From Baffinella frigidus (Eukaryota; Cryptophyceae; Cryptomonadales; Baffinellaceae), in contig MU646357.1 of assembly GCA_026770585.1 (NCBI GenBank), forward strand, positions 297,690-310,254: a DNA stretch of 12,565 nucleotides. Reading direction: 5' to 3'. Numbering within the stretch: position 1 is the first letter of the stretch; each line of letters opens with the position of its first letter. Positions 6,287 to 12,282 of the stretch are shown piece by piece. The position numbers and the translations under genes are program-made. Under the pieces are notes generated by a model. The model worked only from the letters and a program-made list of their open reading frames with translations. It was not told the origin of the DNA and ran no database searches.

Positions 6287-6387
6287 TCCCTCAAGTGGCC
6301 AGCCGGTCAAATTTGACCGCCGAGAGGTCCTAGGCAGGTCCTAGGGCCCTACGGTAGGGCGTATGAGCCTACTGGCCACTTACGGGA
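6287..6387. mobile_element. MITE inside heptamer array, TA-flanked
   Basis: Termini TCCCTCAAGTGGCCAG and complement of TCCCGTAAGTGGCCAG, TA at 6285-6286 and 6388-6389, heptamers on both sides. Interior has GGTCAAATTTGACC and CCTACGGTAGG. Confidence 0.86.
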
Positions 6388-6388
6388 T

Positions 6389-6690
6389 AGGGTTTGGGGT
6401 TTGGGGTTTGGGGTTTGGGGTTTGGGGTTTAGGCGCGGAGCGCATGCTCATCAGCCGGCTGCGAGGGGTTAGGGTTTGGGGTTTAGGGTTTGGGGTTTAG
6501 GGTTTGAGGTTTATGGTTTAGGATTTAGGGTTTAGGGTTTAGGGTTTAGGGTTTAGGGTTTAGGGCTTAGGGTTTAGGGTTTAGGGTTTAGGGCTTAGGG
6601 TTTAGGATTGCTCATCAGCCGGCTGCTCATCAGCCGGCTGCAAGGGTTTAGGGTTTAGGGTTTAAGGGTTTGGGGTTTAGGGATGAGTGT
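6389..6690 (+). repeat. Heptamer array, TTTGGGG and TTTAGGG
   Basis: Canonical TTTAGGG runs at 6525-6605, TTTGGGG at 6389-6430, punctuated by exon 4 fragments. Confidence 0.93.
6435..6458 (-). pseudogene. 5' copy of exon 4 (RLMSMRSA)
   Basis: GCAG then RLMSMRSA with Arg and Ser codons changed synonymously, then heptamers. Shorter 12-13 nt copies with acceptor lie at 6610-6622, 6626-6637, 7116-7128 and 7132-7143, the last two with ATGAGC changed to CATGAG-type sequence. Confidence 0.85.
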
Positions 6691-6694
6691 ATTT

Positions 6695-7060
6695 GAGGAC
6701 GTTCGCGGGGCGCATGCTCACCCCACTCGAGAGTTAACTTTGGAAAGTTGATGCACATTTGAGAGAAAGTTGACACGCATCCGCGCGCTTATCTCCCTGT
6801 CCCACTCGAGAATGCGAGAGGGGCCTATTTAAATCCGAACATATAAAGTCTTTACTACACAAATACTCAAATTTGTACCAGGATAAGATAGAAGTAACCT
6901 CGCGCCTGGGATAAATTCTGCCAGGCACGAGGCTTTGCCTTATCCTGGTACAAATATTTACAATTTTGCCTTATCCTGGTACAAATATTTACAACCTGGT
7001 ACAAATATTTACAACCCACATATAAATAGGCCCCTGTAGCGTTCTCGTGTAGTCAGCCGG
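6695..7060 (-). pseudogene. 5' copy of exon 4 split by a 332-bp insertion
   Basis: Exon part SMRPANVL at 6695-6720 and acceptor plus CCGGCTGA at 7053-7063 are contiguous in the paralogues (GCTCATCAGCCGGCTGC) but here are separated by 6721-7052. Confidence 0.78.
6721..7052. mobile_element. 332-bp nested inverted-repeat insertion
   Basis: Splits GCTCA from TCAGCCGGCTGC of an exon 4 copy. Contains inverted arms around AGGGGCCTATTTA (6815 and 7022), a nested TTTGTACCAGGATAAG/complement pair, and three CTGGTACAAATATTTACAA units. No target duplication is visible. Confidence 0.78.
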
Positions 7061-7074
7061 CTGCGCGGGGGCAC

Positions 7075-7300
7075 AGGGTTTGGGATTTGGGGTTTAGGGT
7101 TTAGGGTTTAGGATTGCTCATGAGCCGGCTGCTCATGAGCCGGCTGCGTGGGAGCACAGGGTTTGGGGTTTGGGGTTTAGGGTTTAGGGTTGATGGCTTC
7201 GTGTTTAGTCTTGAGTGTTGAAGATCCAGGGTGTAGGGTTGAGGGTATAGGGTTTAGGGTTCACGGTTCAGGGTTTAGGGTTTAGGGGTTTAGAGGTTCG
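7075..7300 (+). repeat. Heptamer array, degenerate TTTAGGG
   Basis: TTTGGGG/TTTAGGG units grading into TTCAGGG and TGTAGGG, with two exon 4 starts at 7116-7143. Confidence 0.88.
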
Positions 7301-7310
7301 GGATTAGGAC

Positions 7311-7366
7311 CTGCTTTGCTGTCCGCCGGTGGATAGTGCGAGGAAGGAGTTGGAGGCGTCATCCCA
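7311..7366 (-). pseudogene. 3' copy of exon 3 with donor
   Basis: From WDDAS to STGGQQS and AG|GTCCTAA. It differs from the intact exon at three synonymous third positions and at N/S and Q/R codons. Its upstream side abuts the AAACACGCCAAAAGT module. Confidence 0.87.
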
Positions 7367-7509
7367 AATTTGATTCTTCCCAGGAAACACGCCAAAAGTG
7401 TCGGGAATCGGAGCTCTGTGCCGCCGCTACAACGTTTTTTTTTGTACCACGAAACACTTTTAGCGCGAAACGTTGCGTATAAAATCCCCACTTAGCACAT
7501 GGCTTGGAC

Positions 7510-7595
7510 CTGCTACGCTGGCCGCCGGTGGAGAGGGCGAGGAAGGAGCTGGAGGCGTCATCCCACGAGATTGTCGCTCGGTGGTACTCGGGACG
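7510..7595 (-). CDS. CNX1: Exon 3 of window: E domain subdomain IV, RPEYHR and STGGQRS motifs
   Basis: Exon of 86 nt, minus strand, phase 0 in and phase 2 out. The acceptor is CACCGCAG and the donor is GCAG|GTCCAA. The peptide starts RPEYHRATISWDD, continues through a Ser-rich turn and FLALS, and ends STGGQRS plus AG. RPE(Y/F)HR followed by an STGxQxSSRL stretch is a hallmark of the C-terminal subdomain of MoeA/Cnx1-E/gephyrin-E. Several partial copies surround it: a 3' part at 7311-7366 downstream, and 5' or middle parts at 7798-7863, 8279-8322, 8446-8472, 8573 and 8605 upstream. Only this copy has both splice sites, which is why it is chosen as the functional exon. Overlapping plus-strand frames rich in GEEGAGG are shadows. 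Confidence 0.92.
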
Positions 7596-7797
7596 CTGCG
7601 GTGGAGGGGTTTGGGGGTTTGGGGTTTAGGGTATTCGGGACGCTACGGACAGAAAGAGACCGTTCTTCACCCCTTATCAACCCCTTATGTTAATACCTTA
7701 TTGACCCATTATGGGCCGGACATCCCTTCGTAGCCCGCTGTATGGTAGTAACCCCTGGGTTGATAACACGTACACCTGGACAGACAGTACAGGGGTA

Positions 7798-7863
7798 GGA
7801 GAGTGCGAGGAAGGAGCTGGAGGCGTCATCCCACGAGATTGTCGCACGGTGGTACTCGGGACG
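7798..7863 (-). pseudogene. 5' copy of exon 3 (22 codons with acceptor)
   Basis: CACCGCAG then RPEYHRATISWDD to LALS, two synonymous differences from the intact exon, then unrelated sequence ending in a CCAG|GTGTACG donor-like site also found near 8170-8190. Confidence 0.87.
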
Positions 7864-7912
7864 CTGCGGTGGAGGGTGTTGGGGGGTTGGGGTTTAGGGT
7901 TTAGGGTTTAGG

Positions 7913-7975
7913 GTTTGGTGGAGGGGTTTGGAGGTTTGGTGGAGGGGTTTGGGGGTTTGGTGGAGGGGTTTGGGG
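7913..7975 (+). repeat. Higher-order 21-bp x3 repeat
   Basis: Three copies of GTTTGGTGGAGGGGTTTGGRG, each equal to three heptamers, flanked by TTTAGGG units. Confidence 0.9.
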
Positions 7976-8031
7976 GTTTGAGGTTTAGGGTATTCGGGAC
8001 GCTGCGGACAGAGAGAGACAGTTCTTCACCC

Positions 8032-8165
8032 CTTATCAACCCCTAATATTAACGCCTTATTAACGCCTTATCAACGCCTTATTAACCCCGTATCAACCCC
8101 TAATATTAACCACTTATATCAATCCCGTATTGACCCCAGATTGAATCCTGGTTAGTAACCCCTGG
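8032..8165 (+). repeat. Imperfect short tandem, TTATCAACCCC-like
   Basis: Roughly 11-12 bp units alternating ATTAACGCC and TATCAACCCC. A shorter stretch is at 7671-7710. Confidence 0.8.
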
Positions 8166-8229
8166 GCTAATAACACGCACACCTGGACAGAAAGTCCAGG
8201 GGTGGGAGAGGGCGAGGAAGGAGCTTTAG

Positions 8230-8357
8230 GACCTGCATCGAGAGTAATAAAGAAGAAGAAACTGGACAGACAGGGGTAGGAGAGAGCGGGGAAGGAGCTT
8301 GAGGCGCCGTCCCACGAGATCGACCTGTATCGAGAGTAATAAAGAAGAAGAAACTGG
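8230..8357 (+). repeat. 36-bp direct repeat at 92-bp spacing
   Basis: 8230-8265 and 8322-8357 share GACCTG(C/T)ATCGAGAGTAA then AAAGAAGAAGAAACTGG with one mismatch; exon 3 debris lies between. Confidence 0.88.
8279..8322 (-). pseudogene. Middle copy of exon 3
   Basis: Reads ISWDGASSSFPALS. Asp, Ser and Ala codons show synonymous changes; D to G and L to P are replacements. Lacks both splice sites. Confidence 0.75.
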
Positions 8358-8388
8358 TCAGACAGTACAGGGGTGGGAGAGGGCGAGG

Positions 8389-8511
8389 AATCATAACAAA
8401 TACATCAGATGAGGAAGGAGTTGGAGGGCTCAGGGCGAGAAAAGAGTCATCCCACGAGATTGTCACGCGGTGCATGTACCCTCCACCTCATCTGATGTAT
8501 TTGGTATGATT
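8389..8511. repeat. 26-bp inverted repeat around an exon 3 fragment
   Basis: 8389-8414 and 8486-8511 pair with one mismatch. No TA flanks. Confidence 0.85.
8446..8472 (-). pseudogene. Middle copy of exon 3 (HRVTISWDD)
   Basis: On the minus strand HRVTISWDD then a diverged SFLALS-like tail. It sits inside a 26-bp inverted repeat (8389-8414 and 8486-8511). Confidence 0.7.
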
Positions 8512-8547
8512 GCATGAGCGAACGCGCCAGGCTTACACGTGCATTGA

Positions 8548-8611
8548 TTCTGATTTAGGTGGTACTCCGGACGCTGCGGTTCTGATTTAGGTGCCACTCC
8601 GGACGCTGCGC
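8548..8611 (-). pseudogene. Tandem 32-bp x2 with acceptor and RPEYH start of exon 3
   Basis: Two 32-bp units each hold CGCAG|CGTCCGGAGT (RPEY/RPEW) followed by CACCTAAATCAGAA. Similar short starts occur at 8001 and 7642 (RPEYP; the last with TAG in place of CAG). Confidence 0.75.
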
Positions 8612-8639
8612 ACAGAGAGAGAGACCGTTCTTCACCCCT

Positions 8640-9110
8640 TATCGACCCGTGATTCACCCCTCTACGGGGGAGGGGTAGTTGTCTTATCCGGCAACCGCGA
8701 GACTGATCTTGCGGTTACCGTGAGGGTCAAAGTTGATTATTTGTGGGTATTTCCGGCACCTTTTGCCGATTTCAAGGGAAAATAATAGAAAGACGCAGGG
8801 CGTAAAATGACGTTTAACTCTCCCGCGTAGCTTGTTAACCCCTGATTAAACCCTGGGTTAGTAGCCCCTGGGTTAATAACACGTACACTGGACAGACAGT
8901 ACAGGGTTGGGAGAGAGCGGGGACGCTGTAGCCCAAAAAACTCATGACGTGCTTGAGGAAGAGCATGCTTTTAGCACAACTGACTCAGACCACTCCGCCC
9001 CCGTTGTCGAAGTTGCAATTGGAGTCTGTTTGCGGCTCGACCAAGCGGTGGAGGGGTTTGGGTTTAGGGTGTATTTATGCAGGGGAACGGGAACGCGTCG
9101 TTCCTACAGG
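8640..9110. other. Mostly non-repetitive intron stretch
   Basis: Contains hairpins at 8657-8676 and 8693-8716, one copy of the CCCTGGGTTAATAACACGTA element (8851 onward) and GGACAGACAGTACAGGG. Plus-strand frames look mixed in composition, but no family was recognised. Confidence 0.4.
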
Positions 9111-9147
9111 AGAAAGTGCCGCTTCTAGATGGGTCAGTGCTGTTTAA

Positions 9148-9415
9148 ACCCAACCCTTCACCCTCCACCCTTCACCCTCCACCCTTCACCCTTCATCCTT
9201 CATCCTTCACCCTTCACCCTTCACCCTCCATCCTTCACCCTCCACCCGTCACCCTTCACCCTCCACCCCAAACCCTTCACCCTTCACCCTTCACCCTTCA
9301 CCCTCCACCCTCCACCCTTCACCCTCCACCCTTCACCCCCCACCCACCCTTCAGCCTTCAGCCTTCAGCCTTCACCCCAAACCCCTAAATTCGAATCCCT
9401 AACCCCAAACCCTCA
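9148..9415 (-). repeat. Heptamer array, TTCACCC/TCCACCC on plus
   Basis: About 38 units of the TGAAGGG/TGGAGGG class, ending 19 bp before exon 2. Confidence 0.94.
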
Positions 9416-9433
9416 AGAGGGAACGTGCCGTAC

Positions 9434-9476
9434 CTGAGGATCCAGCCTCATGGGGACGGTAGTGCGCACCCGGACA
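9434..9476 (-). CDS. CNX1: Exon 2 of window: E domain, strand leading into the RPEYHR motif
   Basis: Exon of 43 nt, minus strand. The acceptor is CCCCGCAG and the donor is CAG|GTACGG. Its first base completes an AG|T serine codon left by the previous exon; it then reads VRVRTTVPMRLDPQ and ends in phase 0. This is the beta-strand at the start of MoeA subdomain IV (pattern V-x-A/T-x-L/V-x(3)-L-DP), which in homologues directly precedes RPEYHR, exactly what the next exon supplies. It is too short for ORF-based gene finding. Its 5' end is copied in tandem 165 bp upstream, again in inverted orientation near 9921, and near 10173. A fragment with the VRTTVPM codons lies at 10668-10691 with two synonymous changes. 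Confidence 0.88.
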
Positions 9477-9635
9477 CTGCGGGGCACACAAAACCATCAC
9501 GCGTCACGAAATTGGACGACACACCATCAATGTGGAACACGTTACGTTCACACCGATCCATCCATGAGATAAGGAATCAACGTTTGTTACGAAACTCCTT
9601 TCGAAACAACGCCACTGCACGTTACCACATCCACG

Positions 9636-9757
9636 CGGACACTGCGGGGCAAACAAAACCATCACGCGTCACGAAACTTGACGACACACCATCAATTTGG
9701 AACACGTTACGTTGACACCAATCCCTCCATGCCACAAGGAATCACCGTTTGATGCGG
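9636..9757 (-). repeat. Second unit of a 165-bp tandem spanning exon 2 acceptor
   Basis: 9471-9635 and 9636-9757 are two units with a 165-bp period. Each starts with the exon 2 acceptor and 5' exon bases; in the second the exon match lasts only ~12 nt (TGTCCGCGTGG). Confidence 0.82.
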
Positions 9758-9880
9758 TGGAGGGGGGGGCGCGAGACGTAGTGGAATGGTTGGAAGGCGG
9801 GGGGGGCGGGGGAGGGGGGAGGGGCGAGAGGCGAGGCAGCGGGGGGGGCTTGGTGGTGGATGGGGAGGGGGGGGCGTTTC
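9757..9880 (+). other. Poly-G island
   Basis: Dense G-runs of 4-8 separated by one to a few bases on the plus strand (C-rich on the coding strand); potential for several G-quadruplexes. Gly-rich and Pro-rich ORFs across it are composition artefacts. Confidence 0.85.
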
Positions 9881-9895
9881 GGCGTAGCGTTCTAA

Positions 9896-10007
9896 CGCGC
9901 GATGAGTTCGTGTCCTGCAGTGTCCGCGTGGATGTGGTAACGTGCAGTGGCGTTGTTTCGAGATGAGTGTTTCGAAATGACTCCTTTCGAAACAACGCCA
10001 CTGCACG
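9896..10007. repeat. Head-to-head foldback of the exon 2 tandem unit
   Basis: 9896-9961 is an inverted copy of the unit, including TGCAG|TGTCCGCGTGG on the plus strand at 9921. 9987-10007 is a direct copy, forming a perfect 21-bp inverted repeat with 9941-9961. Confidence 0.82.
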
Positions 10008-10156
10008 GTTGGGGTATGGGGGTTACGAGACGGTTAGGGTCTGCACGTGCGGTAACTGCACGTTACCTCAAGGCAAGTTGACTTTTGATGAAAGGTTCGT
10101 AGTCCACCGTGTGGTTATGGTTTAGGGTTTGGGATGCCCTCGAATGTTCGGGGTGT

Positions 10157-10199
10157 CAGTGTCCACGCGGACACTGCGGGACACGAAATCATCGCGTGT
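10157..10199 (-). pseudogene. 5' copy of exon 2 with acceptor
   Basis: CCCGCAG|TGTCCGCGTGG on the minus strand, within a perfect 8-bp-stem hairpin at 10157-10176. Followed on the plus strand by the MITE at 10202-10329. Confidence 0.68.
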
Positions 10200-10201
10200 T
10201 A

Positions 10202-10329
10202 GAACGCTGTGCAGAAAATGTGGTTACCGAAATAACAAAAAATGGTCAATTTTTGACTCTTTATAACAGAACCGTCAACTTGTGGCAATTTTTTATTGTT
10301 TGCATGGCCAACTTCTCTGTACAGCGCTC
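10202..10329. mobile_element. MITE, GAGCGCTGTGCAGAG family, copy 1
   Basis: Diverged termini, TA at 10200-10201 and 10330-10331; interior AT-rich with GTCAA motifs. Confidence 0.78.
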
Positions 10330-10560
10330 TATGCCAAACCATCAATGCGACTCGGCATCAATGCACGTTACGACTTGTGACGACCTGAGGATGATGTGAT
10401 TTTTGACGACTTAGGATAATGTGACGACTCAGGATGACGTGACGACACAATGCACGATACAACGCCCCTAAACCATACACCCAAACCCTAAGCCCCGAGA
10501 CCTACACTCCAAGAGACCTCTGCGGGTGATGCAGGGTCCGTGACCGGATGTCTTTTCGGG

Positions 10561-10630
10561 TTTAGGAGGTTATTAACAAGGATGTTTAGGAGGTTATTAA
10601 CAAGGATGTTTAGGAGGTTATTAACAAGGA
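10561..10630 (+). repeat. 24-bp x3 tandem
   Basis: TTTAGGAGGTTATTAACAAG plus GATG, three copies, ending at the 36-bp palindrome block. Confidence 0.94.
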
Positions 10631-10635
10631 CCCTA

Positions 10636-10671
10636 CATGACCCCATACCCTACGTAGGGTATGGGGTCATG
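10636..10671. repeat. Perfect 36-bp palindrome
   Basis: Arm CATGACCCCATACCCTAC and its exact complement without spacer. Confidence 0.97.
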
Positions 10672-10691
10672 GGGACGGTGGTACGCACGCG
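10668..10691 (-). pseudogene. Internal copy of exon 2 (VRTTVPM)
   Basis: GTGCGTACCACCGTCCCC matches exon 2 with two synonymous differences (Arg, Thr). It abuts the 36-bp palindrome at 10636-10671, which shares its CATG edge. Confidence 0.75.
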
Positions 10692-10772
10692 AAGTACACC
10701 CTACCCACTCGGTAGGCTACGGAGCACGTCCCTCCCCGTAGGGTGTAGGGTGTCAAGGACCCTGCATCTCCC

Positions 10773-11272
10773 GTGAAACTCCAAAAGGACCCTGCATCTC
10801 CCGTCAAGGACCCTGCATCTCCCCCACACCCTACACCCTACACCCTACACCCTACACCCTACACCCTACACCCTACACCCTACACCCTCAATCCTTGTTA
10901 GGACCCTGCATCTCCCGTCAAGGACCCTGCATCTCTCCCACAGGTCAACAGACCTGGTAGAGGACACCTGGTGTCCTTTGGAGAACACCGAATTGTATGA
11001 CCTACGGGTCGCCCTACGGTAGGAGGTGGCTAGCAAATTGTCCTCTACCAGGTCTTTGGACCTGTGGGGGGGATGCAGGGTCCTTGACGGGAGATGCAGG
11101 GTCCTAACCAGGATTGAGGGTGTAGGGTGTAGGGTGTAGGGTGTGGTGCTCTCTGGAGAACACCTTGTGTCCTCTGGAGGACACCTACTTTTTGACCTGG
11201 TAACCCGTGAAACTCCAAACGACCCGGGGTCAAGCACCCTGCATCTCCCGCGAAGGCCTTTTGGAGTTTCAC
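10773..11272. repeat. Composite foldback with ~100-bp arms
   Basis: 10843-10964 pairs with 11036-11147 with few mismatches (CCCTACA array, CCTGCATCTCCCGTCAAGG units, CAGACCTGGTAGAGGAC); outer pair GTGAAACTCCAAAAGG at 10773 and 11257. Central loop has CCTACGGTAGG. Confidence 0.88.
10825..10889 (-). repeat. Heptamer array, CCCTACA on plus
   Basis: Nine CCCTACA units; a four-unit complementary TGTAGGG array at 11115-11142 forms part of the composite foldback. Confidence 0.94.
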
Positions 11273-11289
11273 GGGTCAAGAAGGGGTTA

Positions 11290-11460
11290 GAGCGCTGTGC
11301 AGAGAAGTTGGCCACGGGAATTAATGGAAAATCGAGAAATTGGAGCCATTTTGTCAAATTTTGAGAAATTTAGTACCATGAATTTCTCAAAAGTGGATAA
11401 AATTGCTCTAATTTTCCCATTTTCCCATTTTTCGGTGGCCAACTTCTCTGCACAGCGCTC
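11290..11460. mobile_element. MITE, GAGCGCTGTGCAGAG family, copy 2
   Basis: Perfect 26-bp inverted termini (GAGCGCTGTGCAGAGAAGTT plus GGCCAC), TA at 11288-11289 and 11461-11462; AT-rich interior with further imperfect pairing. Confidence 0.92.
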
Positions 11461-11704
11461 TAAGAAAACAGGCATCCCACTCGGTAGACTACGGGGCACG
11501 TCCCTCCCCGGAAATCCGGGGAGGGACGTAAAACAATTCTTACTTTTGGCGTGTTTGTAAGACAAGAATCCAATAATTAACTGAAGCATGGTTCCTCGTA
11601 GTGTGGGGTCGACCCCATACCCTACACCCTCAATCCTGGTTAATAACCACCTACACCCGAAAAGACTTCCGGAGTGCAGTGTCTGTGAAGCCTAACCTTC
11701 TTTA

Positions 11705-11890
11705 TTATGAAAGCCCCTACACCCTGAACCCGAACCCCATGAAAGCCCCTACACCCTGAACCCTAACCCCTAACCCTGAATCCTGAACCCTAACCCCTAA
11801 CCCTGAACCCTAACCCCTAACCCTGAATCCTGAACCCTAACCCAATAAAAGCCCCTACACCCTGAACCCCAACCCCCAACCCTCAACCCT
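11705..11890 (-). repeat. Heptamer array, CCCTGAA/CCCTAAC on plus
   Basis: Mixed CCCTGAACCCTAACC units with three GAAAGCCCCTACACC headers forming a higher-order repeat. Confidence 0.88.
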
Positions 11891-11958
11891 AAAAGACCTC
11901 CGGAGGGAAAGGTCCAACAAACCCCGATATTCGAGGGCATCCCAAACCCTAAACCATA

Positions 11959-12098
11959 ACCACACGGTGGACTACGAACCTTTCATCAAAAGTCAACTTG
12001 CCTTGAGGTAGGTTAACTTTAAGGATTTTCTGGGGCAATTTGGGCACATAGCACCCTGAATTCCAGCCCCAACGAAACCTTCGTAGCCCACCGTGTGG
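11959..12098. mobile_element. MITE M2b with TA duplication
   Basis: Termini ACCACACGGTGGACTACGAA and complement of ACCACACGGTGGGCTACGAA, TA at 11957-11958 and 12099-12100. A paralogue of the left flank at 12112-12182 reads CCTAAACCATAATTCCCC with no element: an empty TA site. Confidence 0.86.
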
Positions 12099-12119
12099 TA
12101 CCCCTAAATCCTAAAAGAC

Positions 12120-12138
12120 CTCCGGAGGGAAGGGTCCA
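12120..12138 (-). pseudogene. 3' copy of exon 1 with donor
   Basis: GGACCC(T)TCCCTCCGGAG|GTCTTTT; another at 11898-11916 and a smaller CTCCGGAA|GTCTTTTC at 11667-11676. Each is followed by duplicated flank. Confidence 0.75.
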
Positions 12139-12230
12139 ACAAACCCCGAAAATTCGAGGGCATCCTAAACCCTAAACCATAATTCCCCGCACCCCTATTT
12201 TCGAGCCGTGTCTCCAGTTGTCAAATATTT

Positions 12231-12275
12231 CAAATTGGTCAAATTGGTCAAATTGGTCAAATTGGTCAAATTGGC
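12231..12275 (+). repeat. 9-bp x5 tandem beside exon 1 donor
   Basis: CAAATTGGT four times then CAAATTGGC, starting 7 bp inside the intron after exon 1. Confidence 0.95.
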
Positions 12276-12282
12276 CAGAGAC

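Larger units (their letters stand above)
6262..7509 (-). other. Intron between exons 3 and 4 (1248 nt)
   Basis: GT-AG intron, phase 2. It holds a truncated 3' copy of exon 3, G-rich heptamer arrays, seven short copies of the 5' end of exon 4 (one of them split by a 332-bp insertion), and a TA-flanked 101-bp MITE at 6287-6387. Confidence 0.8.
7596..9433 (-). other. Intron between exons 2 and 3 (1838 nt)
   Basis: GT-AG intron, phase 0. It contains a C-rich heptamer array next to exon 2, a non-repetitive stretch around 8640-9110 without recognised content, and an irregular ~400-bp repeat built from 5' and middle pieces of exon 3 together with TTATCAACCCC-like short repeats and G-rich heptamers. 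Confidence 0.8.
10064..12010. repeat. Perfect 82-bp inverted repeat (10064-10145, 11929-12010)
   Basis: Exact complement over 82 bp, 1783 bp apart, outer edges TACCTCAAGG. Each arm contains half of MITE M2b plus its outside flank, so the arms are duplicated mosaic rather than plain element ends. Confidence 0.95.
9477..12282 (-). other. Intron between exons 1 and 2 (2806 nt)
   Basis: GT-AG intron, phase 2. From donor to acceptor it holds a 9-bp tandem repeat, 3' copies of exon 1, TA-flanked elements, C-rich heptamer arrays, a large composite foldback, a perfect 36-bp palindrome, copies of the 5' part of exon 2, a poly-G island and the start of a 165-bp tandem repeat. An exact 82-bp inverted repeat brackets most of it. 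No coding region other than exon debris was recognised. Confidence 0.8.

Noticed and set aside
6389-6690. Chromosome end (telomere)
   Set aside because: TTTAGGG runs are short, degenerate, interrupted by exon fragments and flanked by gene sequence on both sides.
8167-8475. Independent minus-strand ORF beginning MHRVTISWDD
   Set aside because: Only HRVTISWDD is exon-like, and it is a truncated copy of exon 3; the rest is repeat DNA and there is no acceptor at its start.
9077-9437. Pro/His/Thr-rich ORFs (TLHPSPFTLHP) in two frames
   Set aside because: A 7-bp repeat without stops is open in every frame with the same peptide; this is the heptamer array, not a gene.
9669-10006. Gly-rich and Pro-rich ORFs on both strands
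   Set aside because: Composition artefact of the poly-G island.
10243-10290. TTGAC-type (W-box-like) regulatory sites
   Set aside because: The motif is part of repeat elements throughout the introns; nothing ties it to a promoter.
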